Of a DNA stretch of 64,000 nt, positions 34,088 through 43,097 are shown one piece after another (the first letter of the stretch is position 1; the number at the start of each line of letters is the position of its first letter). The DNA is from G963676655 sp963678305 (GTDB lineage Bacteria > Verrucomicrobiota > Lentisphaeria > Victivallales > Victivallaceae), in NCBI GenBank assembly GCA_963678305.2, contig CAXXVV010000003.1, positions 372,001 through 436,000 of the forward strand. The letters run 5' to 3'. A program made the translations under genes and the position numbers. The notes beneath the pieces are model-generated. The model made no database searches. It had not been told where the DNA came from and saw only the letters and a list, made by a program, of their open reading frames with translations.

Positions 34088-34879
34088 TCAAGATTTTTCA
34101 GTAACCTGCAAATTGAGAATGTCGAACGCATCTGAAAGCGCGTCTTTCAAGGTCGAATTAGTCGTGACATCTCCCAGATTTATCCCCAACTCGACCAATG
34201 ATTGAGCGACAGCCGGAGATATTCCGGACAAGATGCACCGGCAGCCCATGAGCCTGGTCGCTTTGGCAATCTTGATAAGATGATTAGCGACAGCCGTATC
34301 AACCGCGGCAACTCCCTGGATATCCAGAATTATTACTTTGGATGAAGTTTCCGCAATTTTTGTCAGCATCGTATCCATCATTTGCTGAGCTCGTAATGAG
34401 TCAACAACCCCGACAACCGGAAGGATTACAACCCGGTCCCACAACCTTATAGCGGGGGTCGAAATTTCAGCGATCGTCCGGCTTTGTTCTTTGAGCCTCC
34501 GTTCCTTTTCAACTCTTTCAGAGATATCCAGAATAAATTCCACGCCGCCGACAATATTACCATCTTTATCATTCAACGGAGCCGCCGTATATTCGATTGG
34601 TACAGTCTTGTCATTTATCCGGGCATCATTACGTTCCGTATAAGTCACCCCTTCAGCCATCACCTTTTTCATCAGGCATTCATCAGTATTGCAATGCCTT
34701 GAATTAAACAGATCATAACATTTGCAGCCTTTAGCCTCTTCCCATGATTTACCAATCATGTCAAGACCCTTTTTATTCAAGAAGATGACATTATAATCGG
34801 TGTCAATCGCCATGACCGGAGCTGGAATTTGTTGAAGAACACACATGCACATTTCGCCGTCAAACTGTTTTTTAGTCAT
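34088..34879 (-). CDS. rsbR: RsbR stressosome sensor with cysteine-rich PAS domain
   Basis: The 263-residue protein has a PAS domain (about 12-125) where classical RsbR has a globin-like fold, then a linker helix and a STAS domain (about 143-258). Thr195 in AAVDTAVANH matches the RsbT target site. The PAS domain holds six cysteines (11, 13, 52, 54, 63, 68), with CKCYDLFNSRHCNTDEC the densest part; such arrays bind haem, Fe-S or metal or act as a thiol switch. It is the first gene of the operon with a GGGAGG ribosome binding site. The signal is probably redox, which suits an anaerobe. Confidence 0.9.
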   Translation of the reverse strand: MTKKQFDGEMCMCVLQQIPAPVMAIDTDYNVIFLNKKGLDMIGKSWEEAKGCKCYDLFNSRHCNTDECLMKKVMAEGVTYTERNDARINDKTVPIEYTAAPLNDKDGNIVGGVEFILDISERVEKERRLKEQSRTIAEISTPAIRLWDRVVILPVVGVVDSLRAQQMMDTMLTKIAETSSKVIILDIQGVAAVDTAVANHLIKIAKATRLMGCRCILSGISPAVAQSLVELGINLGDVTTNSTLKDALSDAFDILNLQVTEKS

Positions 34880-35334
34880 GATAACCTCCCTTTTTTGACC
34901 TTAAAATCCTCAGGACTCATGCTGGCAGAACATAACGCAATTACTGAAACGCAGTAACCCTATGCTGTATAAAAATGGACTTTGCAAAAAACAAGGCGTT
35001 TGCAAACATTTAATATCATATATCAGGTCCTCCTTGTTTGTTATATTGAAAAACTTTTACGAACAATTCAAGCTTGTAAATGTTTTCAAAAATCCAAATA
35101 ATGATATGAAATGTACGATTAAATAATTATCACGTAAAAAACTGTCATTAACTAATTTAAGTGTTCGCGGTGAATATGTCAATTCCCGGAGTTTTATTTA
35201 CTGAACTTTTATTTCATATTATTAATATGAACTCTCTCGAACTTTCTCAAAACAACCGCAACATATCAAACACTGATTATAACATAACCAGCAATGAATA
35301 ACTTGATTTTCCACACCTGAACTTATTGACAAAT
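34880..35334. other. 455-base gap between the stressosome operon and the giant kinase gene
   Basis: No large gene is visible. On the minus strand a strong Shine-Dalgarno serves a 19-codon frame at 34960-35019 (entered separately), and the promoter of rsbR must also lie here. TTTGCAAA-type repeats surround 34980-35012. Toward 35335 the DNA is A/T-rich and carries no clear terminator for the giant kinase gene. Confidence 0.5.
34960..35019 (-). CDS. Possible 19-residue leader peptide upstream of rsbR
   Basis: AAGGAGG (35035-35029) stands nine bases before an ATG at 35019, a near-ideal ribosome binding site. The frame encodes MILNVCKRLVFCKVHFYTA and stops with TAG at 34962-34960, 80 bases before rsbR. 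Such a strong site in front of a tiny frame suggests a leader peptide or regulated upstream frame. It has two cysteines and no known match. Confidence 0.4.
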   Translation of the reverse strand: MILNVCKRLVFCKVHFYTA

Positions 35335-38300
35335 TTATTCCATCAAGCCCGCTTTGAGATGCTGTAAAACCTTGCCTGCTGCGTCAAATTCGAAATCCGC
35401 AGTTTCTCGTAAAATCTTTTTCGCGAGGTCAGCATATTTACTTCCTGACGCTTTAATCGCAAGCTCTTCCGCTTTCTGCTCTGATTCAGGGTCCATATCC
35501 AGCAACAACACTTCCAGCTCATTCAATATTTCAAGTAGCACTGAAGGCGAAACCTGAGCCTTGTCAATATCACTAGTCTGTTTCTTTTTTTCCAGAGATC
35601 GCAGGCCATCCATGACAACATTCAACGGCGCCGCCAGTTGATTAGCCGCATTCATAATTTTACTTGCCGACTTGCTTTTTGCCGCTTCCTCCACTTTCCT
35701 GGCTGCTTCAGCCAGCAAAAGCGATCCGATAGTTCCGGCAATGCCTTTCAAGGTATGGGCCAGGCGTTGAGCTAAAACAAAATCCTCTTTGTTTACCGCC
35801 TCAAACATTGCCGCAATGTCATCACTGTGATCAACCGCAAACTCTTTCAACAGCTTCAAGTAAAGAACTTTGTTGCCGCGAACAGATTTTAGCCCTCTAT
35901 TGATATCGATACCGGCAAGTTTTTCAGGCAACACAACTTCTTCCCGAGACCTGACGGGAATTTCCGGGTTTCGTTCATCGTCCATTTTCGGCAACCATTT
36001 GAGCAACGCCGAATAAAGTTCATCCGGATCAACAGGTTTGGCGATATGGTCGTTCATACCGGCATCCAGACAGCGTTCCCGGTCTTCAGACAATGCGTTT
36101 GCGGTCATGGCAAGAATCGGCTTTTTCTTGTATTTTTCTTTACTGCGAATTATTCCAGTTGCCTCAAACCCATCCATTTCAGGCATTTGCAGGTCCATCA
36201 GAATCAAATCATAATTATCCTTCTCAATCAGTTCAACAGCTTCAAGTCCATTGTTGGCAACAGTAACCAAAATACCCGCTTCCTCCAGAAGTTCCACTGC
36301 TACTTGCTGATTTATTTCATTATCTTCTGCCAGCAATACCTTTGCGCCTCTCAGTTCTTCTGGCGGTTCAAGGTCCCATTGATCCGCTTTGATTCTCATC
36401 TTACTGGCTTTTTCACGCCCGAAAACGTTCATAATTGTATCATAAAGAGTCGACGGGTTAAAAGGTTTGACCAAAAATCCCTGCAAGCCGGCATTTTCAG
36501 CCTGCTTCATAATGCCCTCACGCCCGTACGATGTGATCATAATCACCATTGGCGGAATATCACTCATGACAGACTTGATTTTCACCGCGGCCTCAAGTCC
36601 GTCCATACCTGGCATTTTCCAGTCCATTATAACCAGTTTATAATGATCGTCATCCGGGGCATTTTCGACTTCCTCGATCGCCCGGAAACCAGATTCAACA
36701 CAAGTCACCTTGAAGCCAAAAGATACTAATACTTCATGTAACATTTCCCGGACGCTTTCGACATCATCAACCACCAAAACTTTCAAACCATTCAGTTCTT
36801 CCGGCGTGACTTGCGGAATTTCTTCAATGTCTTTATCAGAAACTTCAAACTCCACAGTAAACGTGAACTCCGTCCCTTTGTCTTTTTTACTTTGAACTTT
36901 AATATCTCCATGCATCATTTCAACCAACTGCTTGCTGATTGCAAGGCCTAGGCCGGTTCCACCGTATTTTCTTGTAGTGGAGGCATCTGCCTGGGTAAAT
37001 GACTGAAACAGCTTGCTGCACTGTTCCTGAGTCATTCCAATCCCGGTATCTTTCACCTTAAATTCTAATTCCACAGAGTTATTTTCAGTCTTTACCATAC
37101 TGGTTTTTATAATGACTTCTCCCTCTTCCGTGAATTTTATAGCGTTACCCACCAGGTTAAGCAGCACCTGACCGAGACGCAACGGGTCTCCGATTAAAGT
37201 CCTCGGAACATCAGATTTTGTATCGAACAGTAACTCCAGTCCTTTTTCCTGGGCTTTCATCGCCATCAGGTTGCCAAGGTTATCAAGCACATCATCGAGA
37301 CGGAAAGGAATATATTCGATCTCAAGTTTACCTGCCTCAATTTTGGAAAAATCAAGGATATCGTTGATAATTCCAAGCAGCGATTTGGCTGAACTGTGAA
37401 CTTTTTCCACATAATTATGCTGGCGTTCATTCAAATCCGTGTTCAGGCACAAATGAGATAGACCGATAATCGCATTCATCGGAGTACGAATCTCATGGCT
37501 CATATTGGCAAGGAAATTACTCTTTGCTTCCGTCGCCTCTTCAGCGGCTTTTTTCGCATCTTCGAGTTCAGTCATCAGTTTTTTCTTCTCAGTAATGTCT
37601 TCTTTAATACCAAGATAATTCTGAATATTCCCTTGTTCATCAATAATCGGTGATATAAACGCGGACTCCCAGAACAAGGTTCCGTCCTTTTTGCGGTTGC
37701 AAATTTCCCCATGCCACCTGTTGCCGGAAGTAATAGTTTCCCACAAGTCAGCATAAAATTCCGGCGGATGAACCCCCGGAGCCTTAAGAATGCGGGGAGT
37801 CTCACCGATTGCTTCTTCGGCCGAGTATCCGGTCAAATCGCAAAACCTCGGATTAACGTACTCAATTGTGCCGCTGGTATCAGTAATGACTACTGAGGCG
37901 GGACTTTGCTCTATCGCACTGGATAGTTTTCTCATCTCCTCTTCCGCCAGACAGCGTTCCCATACATATCCTATTTGCCTGACCAGTGTTTTCAAAAGTG
38001 GTGCGGCCTGAGAAATCATATTATTTTCACCGGAATCAGCCGACCTTATCGTTAAAGTTGCGATATTTTTATTGTTCACCTTAATCGGAAAGACTCCGCA
38101 ACTACCGAATTTGCATTTTTTTGCAAATTCATCGCATCCTTTGTGCGGAGGACAACCAACTGTATCAGCTATGATACTAATTTCACCTGAGGCGATTGAT
38201 TTGGACTGACAATTCGGCGGGTCATGATGCGGCCCCTGGAGGGGAAGGCCGTATGACGCTGTTGGAATAAGTTGACCTTTTGTGTTCATTATGTCAATAC

Positions 38301-41300
38301 AACTGTTTAACAAGCCGAGGTTTTTGACTGCAGCCTCAACAGAAACCTGAAATAATTCCTCGAGACTATCGCACATCCCGATTTTATGCCCGGCATCCTG
38401 CAAACCGGCTGCCCATTCAGCCCGCTTCTCAGCCATTTCACGTGCCTTGATCCGTTCTGTAATATCACTGAACATAATAACGGCGCCACTGACGTTACCA
38501 TCCTGAACTATCGGCATACTGCTGTAATGAACATTAAAATATGAACCGTCTTTACGCCATAACACTTCATTGTCCACATCAGCCTGTTTGCCATGGGTAT
38601 AAGCCTTCCACATCGGGCAATCTTCAATTTTATAAACACTACCATCTTTATGAGAGTGGTGAATTATCGGATGAACTTTTTTGTTCATCAGTTCGTCTGC
38701 GTCATAACCAAGCATTCGCAACGCGGCCGGATTAATAAACGTCAAAACACCTTGCTTATCGGTTCCGAAGATGCCCTCTCCGGCAGATTCCAGCAGCAGC
38801 CTGCTGCGCTCTTCCGCCTCCAGTGCCAAATGTTCCGCCCTTTTCAGCTCCGTGACATCAATCCCCATTGGCAATAACAGCATCACCTTGCCGTCATCAT
38901 CAAAGACTGGAGTCATTGAAAAATCGATTGTATGCATAGTTGTTCCGTCGATGCTTTCGGTGTATTCAAAACGCACCTGTTCTCCGGCGGCGACTCTTTT
39001 TACCGTATCTTTAATTTTTTGAGACATTTCAACCGACGCATATTTCCACCAGCCACCTTCCCAAAAAGGCTTGCCAATGAAGTCATCTTCATTGAAGTCA
39101 ACCGCTTCCAAGGCGGCCCGGTTTACTTCAAGCAGTGTCCCTTCGGTGTCAAGAACCGCCATCAACTGAATAGTCTGACTGAAGATCGCCCGGAATTTCT
39201 TTTCCCGTTGCCGCAACTCAAACATGCGTTCCTCGGCCACCTGTTCCCATTCATCCCTGGCCAATCGTAAATAACGTTTCGCGTGTTCGCTGCTCCAAAT
39301 GGTGTATCCGGTCATCAATAACGCCAAAAAAACAATTACTCCCAGAATAGATAAAATAATAGTCCGGTTATCCTCATAAACCGAGAGCGCTTCATCTTCA
39401 TCCATCTCAGTTGTCAATCCCAGATTAAGCTCTTCATCCCACAGCCACGCCCCCAAGACCTTAACTCCGCGATAATCGCGATAAGCGGTCATTGAATATC
39501 CCGGTTGCCCCATTGTCGCCAGTTTGGCCATTTTGGTTAAAGGCTGTTTGGAGCGGTCCTTCCCCGGGTTGTATCCTTCCAGTAAATTACCGCCGGGATC
39601 AGCGACTTTGACATTCAAAATACTTTGCTGGTCATTTTCTAAAAGTCCGCATTGGACCAAATGTTTATTAAAACGACTGTTCGTTAACATCATTCCTTTG
39701 CGGTCAAATACATAGGTCTCCCCGGTTTTTCCAAAACGACCGGCCATACAGATACGGGTGAAATCCATCTGGGGATCGGAACGTAGAGTAAGAACCGCGA
39801 TGACTTCACCTTTTTTATTGAAAATCGGGGCGGCAATGAACATTGTCGCAACTTTTTCCATAAATTCCCCTTTGCGGGTTTTTAATTTCACATCTGACAT
39901 TACAGGCAATATAAATACAACTTTACCGTTGAAAGCTTTTTTCAACAGTTCCGGGCGTTGTTCATATATCAGATTTTTCCAACCGATGTTCGTATTGCGC
40001 ATGGAACCCAGATTTATGTAGTCCGGGGAAATAATGAAAAAACCTTTTGTCTTATTCAGGTGACTTTTTTCTCTGAAAAATCTTCTGAGCTCCTGTTGCG
40101 GTTTACTCTTGATCAAATCCTCACGGTTACACGGAACTTTAAGCAGCTCCTCAACCATTTTAACCAAACGGGGATCCCGAGAGATTTTATCCAGTTCACT
40201 CATCTCCACACTGGCCCAGTCGTTAAGATTATTCTTAATGTTCCCGACGGTTTCCTGTAAAGAGTCAACAACCCATTTACGTTCACGCTTTTCAATATTA
40301 TCCAGAGCCAGAATACTGCCGACAACAACTGTCAACAAAAATATTGACATAGTTAATATCGTCATGATTCTAACTCTATAAGCGTCTTTTTTAAAATGAA
40401 TCCGCTCTCCGGCTATTTTAATGAAAATCCACACTCCAACAGCGAGAATAATGATTATGACAACCGCAATGCCCAGGGTTTTTACCAGTTCTTTATTTCC
40501 TGATTTATTTACTGCAGGAGTATTGAGTTCAGGAATCCATTTATTACGAATTATTAAACGCTCTTCTTCGGTAATCGAATTGAGAGCTTTATCAATAATT
40601 CCAACCAACTCCGGCCAGTCTTTACGCACCCCGAAGAATAATTGAGAGGTAATATCAAAAACATGGTTGATTTTTAAATTATCCAGGCTGAGCTTGGATA
40701 TATAATATCTGGTTGCAGCCGTCGAAGCGACCACAGCGTCCACATCTCCTGCGGCAAGATGCAGCAACGCATCTTTAACAGTATCTGTTTGGGTAATTGT
40801 TGCTTTCGGATATTTTTCTATGACATTGCTGACAATGTCATATCTGACGGGAATAGCAATTTTTTTTCCGGCAAAAGAAGCCGCTCCATTCTGAATTGAA
40901 GTACTCTTGCGAGTCGTTAAGACAAAAGGAAATTCAAAAACCGCGTTGGTCAGATTCAACATCTTTTGTGATTTTTTTGAACTGATTATAGTAATAATGT
41001 CAACCCGATTTTTCTTTGCCATCTCCAAGGCTTTTTGCCAGCTGTCATGGGGAATAATATCAAAAGTTATTCCGAGACGCTGCTGGATCAGGCGCAAATA
41101 ATCCGACGCCATTCCGATATAGTCCCCGTTTGAAGTAAAAGCCTCTTTAGGCATCCAGGAAGGGTCCCCGGTGAAGCGAATGACCGGGTGTTTTTGCAGC
41201 CACGCCTTTTCTTCATCGCTCAAACCCAGGTTATCACTATGCTTTAAACTGGACAATTCCCCCCATTTGCGATATATCGCCATCTTTTTTTCAGGACTTA

Positions 41301-42786
41301 TATCAGAAAAAGCTTTGTTTAATATCTCAACCAGCTCCGGCCAGTCTTTCCTGACTCCGAAACAATTTACGGACCCAGGAGAGTCCACCTTTCCCTGCAC
41401 CTCAAGATCGCCAAGCAGTTCCCTGCTTATGTAGTAATTTGCAATCGCGCGACTTCCGGCATAAGCGTCAACCTTTTTCTTTGCAACCATCCCAAGTGCG
41501 TCACTGGTAATGTCTGCAGTTTTAAGGTTGATTTCCGGGTATTTATTTTTGATAAAATCCAACAGATAAAAATCCTTTTCAATAACAAGAGATTTCCCCT
41601 TCAGACTGGCCAAAGAATTATAGTACGGGCCATCTTTAAGCGCAACTATTACATGGGGAATAACGATATATGGACGAGAGAAGTCCAAAAAAGCTCTTCG
41701 CGCATCAGAAGGAGTAACCCCCGACAATACATCAAGTCCTTTTCGATCTTTCACCTCATTATAGATCTTTGTCCATGGCCCCGGAATGATTTTGAGTCTT
41801 CCTCCAAGGTGCTTATTCATCTCATGAAGAAAATCAACCCCGATCCCCCTCGGTGTTCCATTGGCGTCTACAAAATCCATCGGCGCCCAGGAGTTATTTA
41901 TACCAACCCGGATAACCGGATGTTTTTTCAGCCATTCACGCTCCTGATCAGTAAATTTCATTATACATGGCGCCGCTGCATTACGTATAACCAGCCATTT
42001 CTTTTTCAACGCGTCGTATTCATCCGAACTGATTTTTTTCATCCCTTTTGTGATAAGATCGACTAAAATCGGGGAACCTTTACGAATTCCGATATGAAGG
42101 GCTTCATATTGGGTCAAAGTGGGAGAATTTACTACTCCGGCAACTCCCAGGTTGGGGATCTGGTTTATATTGATGATGTAGTTGGCTACTGCCAATTGAT
42201 CTACGTAAGCGTCTGCCGAACCGTTACTGACTGCCACCAAACCTTCAATAACCGTATCAACATCTATAAAATTTATTTTATTGAAATTGCTGCGGAGCCA
42301 GAAAGATATCGCGTAATTTTTTACAACCGCTACTTTTTTGCCGGTAAGGCCGGAAAGGGATTTATATAGACCTTGATTCTTTGAGCTGACAACTATCCCA
42401 TATTTATTTCTACAATATTCAGGCGTAAAAGTTATATATGACTCCCGGTCGGAATTTTTACACACGGCAGGCAGAACATCAATCTCGCGTTTTTTGATCA
42501 TATCCAACAGCTCATCCCATTTTTTACCGTGGATATAATCTAATTTCAAACCGACTTTCTTTGCCGCCAGAGCCAGATATTCATTAGAAAAACCGGATGG
42601 CTCGCCCAGTTCAACAAAGTCAAACGGAGCCCAGTCTTCTTCTGCGCCAGCTTTGATTACCGGATGTTTTTTGACCCATGCTTGTTCTTTTTGCGTAAGA
42701 GTGATCTTGTCGCCTTCTCCGGCTAGAGCCAGTACCGGAAAAACAAGACAAAAAATAAGCAGATAATTCAACAGGCGAGAAACCAT
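35335..42786 (-). CDS. Giant hybrid sensor kinase with three solute-binding domains
   Basis: The start at 42786 gives 2483 residues and has AAGGA eight bases upstream. A signal sequence is followed by three SBP_bac_3 domains (about 30-265, 275-520, 525-765), each beginning with a WxxKHPVI-type motif. Then come membrane segments (765-790 and 800-825), a dCache-like region (830-1120), another membrane segment (1142-1162), PAS (1195-1315), PAS (1320-1440), GAF (1455-1610), PAS (1615-1735), HisKA (1752-1815), HATPase (1865-1980), two receivers (1997-2115, 2145-2265) and HPt (2300-2400). It would bind amino acids or similar ligands outside the cell. The C-terminal modules are close paralogues of the stressosome kinase. 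Confidence 0.88.
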   Translation of the reverse strand: MVSRLLNYLLIFCLVFPVLALAGEGDKITLTQKEQAWVKKHPVIKAGAEEDWAPFDFVELGEPSGFSNEYLALAAKKVGLKLDYIHGKKWDELLDMIKKREIDVLPAVCKNSDRESYITFTPEYCRNKYGIVVSSKNQGLYKSLSGLTGKKVAVVKNYAISFWLRSNFNKINFIDVDTVIEGLVAVSNGSADAYVDQLAVANYIININQIPNLGVAGVVNSPTLTQYEALHIGIRKGSPILVDLITKGMKKISSDEYDALKKKWLVIRNAAAPCIMKFTDQEREWLKKHPVIRVGINNSWAPMDFVDANGTPRGIGVDFLHEMNKHLGGRLKIIPGPWTKIYNEVKDRKGLDVLSGVTPSDARRAFLDFSRPYIVIPHVIVALKDGPYYNSLASLKGKSLVIEKDFYLLDFIKNKYPEINLKTADITSDALGMVAKKKVDAYAGSRAIANYYISRELLGDLEVQGKVDSPGSVNCFGVRKDWPELVEILNKAFSDISPEKKMAIYRKWGELSSLKHSDNLGLSDEEKAWLQKHPVIRFTGDPSWMPKEAFTSNGDYIGMASDYLRLIQQRLGITFDIIPHDSWQKALEMAKKNRVDIITIISSKKSQKMLNLTNAVFEFPFVLTTRKSTSIQNGAASFAGKKIAIPVRYDIVSNVIEKYPKATITQTDTVKDALLHLAAGDVDAVVASTAATRYYISKLSLDNLKINHVFDITSQLFFGVRKDWPELVGIIDKALNSITEEERLIIRNKWIPELNTPAVNKSGNKELVKTLGIAVVIIIILAVGVWIFIKIAGERIHFKKDAYRVRIMTILTMSIFLLTVVVGSILALDNIEKRERKWVVDSLQETVGNIKNNLNDWASVEMSELDKISRDPRLVKMVEELLKVPCNREDLIKSKPQQELRRFFREKSHLNKTKGFFIISPDYINLGSMRNTNIGWKNLIYEQRPELLKKAFNGKVVFILPVMSDVKLKTRKGEFMEKVATMFIAAPIFNKKGEVIAVLTLRSDPQMDFTRICMAGRFGKTGETYVFDRKGMMLTNSRFNKHLVQCGLLENDQQSILNVKVADPGGNLLEGYNPGKDRSKQPLTKMAKLATMGQPGYSMTAYRDYRGVKVLGAWLWDEELNLGLTTEMDEDEALSVYEDNRTIILSILGVIVFLALLMTGYTIWSSEHAKRYLRLARDEWEQVAEERMFELRQREKKFRAIFSQTIQLMAVLDTEGTLLEVNRAALEAVDFNEDDFIGKPFWEGGWWKYASVEMSQKIKDTVKRVAAGEQVRFEYTESIDGTTMHTIDFSMTPVFDDDGKVMLLLPMGIDVTELKRAEHLALEAEERSRLLLESAGEGIFGTDKQGVLTFINPAALRMLGYDADELMNKKVHPIIHHSHKDGSVYKIEDCPMWKAYTHGKQADVDNEVLWRKDGSYFNVHYSSMPIVQDGNVSGAVIMFSDITERIKAREMAEKRAEWAAGLQDAGHKIGMCDSLEELFQVSVEAAVKNLGLLNSCIDIMNTKGQLIPTASYGLPLQGPHHDPPNCQSKSIASGEISIIADTVGCPPHKGCDEFAKKCKFGSCGVFPIKVNNKNIATLTIRSADSGENNMISQAAPLLKTLVRQIGYVWERCLAEEEMRKLSSAIEQSPASVVITDTSGTIEYVNPRFCDLTGYSAEEAIGETPRILKAPGVHPPEFYADLWETITSGNRWHGEICNRKKDGTLFWESAFISPIIDEQGNIQNYLGIKEDITEKKKLMTELEDAKKAAEEATEAKSNFLANMSHEIRTPMNAIIGLSHLCLNTDLNERQHNYVEKVHSSAKSLLGIINDILDFSKIEAGKLEIEYIPFRLDDVLDNLGNLMAMKAQEKGLELLFDTKSDVPRTLIGDPLRLGQVLLNLVGNAIKFTEEGEVIIKTSMVKTENNSVELEFKVKDTGIGMTQEQCSKLFQSFTQADASTTRKYGGTGLGLAISKQLVEMMHGDIKVQSKKDKGTEFTFTVEFEVSDKDIEEIPQVTPEELNGLKVLVVDDVESVREMLHEVLVSFGFKVTCVESGFRAIEEVENAPDDDHYKLVIMDWKMPGMDGLEAAVKIKSVMSDIPPMVIMITSYGREGIMKQAENAGLQGFLVKPFNPSTLYDTIMNVFGREKASKMRIKADQWDLEPPEELRGAKVLLAEDNEINQQVAVELLEEAGILVTVANNGLEAVELIEKDNYDLILMDLQMPEMDGFEATGIIRSKEKYKKKPILAMTANALSEDRERCLDAGMNDHIAKPVDPDELYSALLKWLPKMDDERNPEIPVRSREEVVLPEKLAGIDINRGLKSVRGNKVLYLKLLKEFAVDHSDDIAAMFEAVNKEDFVLAQRLAHTLKGIAGTIGSLLLAEAARKVEEAAKSKSASKIMNAANQLAAPLNVVMDGLRSLEKKKQTSDIDKAQVSPSVLLEILNELEVLLLDMDPESEQKAEELAIKASGSKYADLAKKILRETADFEFDAAGKVLQHLKAGLME

Positions 42787-42819
42787 ACAGCCCATCCTTC
42801 TCATTCAAATGATAATATG

Positions 42820-42848
42820 TTTATCACGTATAATTAATAAGCGGTCAA
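42820..42848 (-). promoter_or_regulatory. Possible promoter of the giant kinase gene
   Basis: On the minus strand TTGACC (42848-42843) and GATAAA (42825-42820) are 17 bases apart, 34 bases upstream of the ATG at 42786. The -35 box is one base off consensus and the -10 box is weak. Confidence 0.4.
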
Positions 42849-43041
42849 GCTTATTTTTCTATAACATCACAGGCTTCGATTTATATTCAAATACTGCGGT
42901 TATCTTTTTATAGATAATTATGATCAAAAACTTATACACAGAATAACATATAGGGTTTATCGAATTATTTCAAGGTATCATATAATAATTTTATCCAAGA
43001 ACGATTAGTCCCAATTAATTCAAAAACAGAATACATTTCAG

Positions 43042-43059
43042 CCAGGCATACATGCCTGG
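43042..43059. repeat. Palindromic hairpin after the Gfo/Idh gene
   Basis: CCAGGCAT and ATGCCTGG form perfect 8-base arms around AC. It lies 39 bases past the stop of the dehydrogenase gene, in the 311-base gap before the giant kinase. No run of T follows on either strand, so it is a weak terminator candidate. The rest of the gap holds the kinase promoter and no gene. Confidence 0.4.
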
Positions 43060-43097
43060 ACTTTGAAAGCTGTCTCCCGGATCCTCTATCAATTGCA

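Noticed and set aside
35335..42786. Giant kinase as two or more fused open frames by error
   Set aside because: The frame is continuous for 7.4 kb and domains follow a sensible order with periplasmic parts before and signalling parts after the membrane segments.
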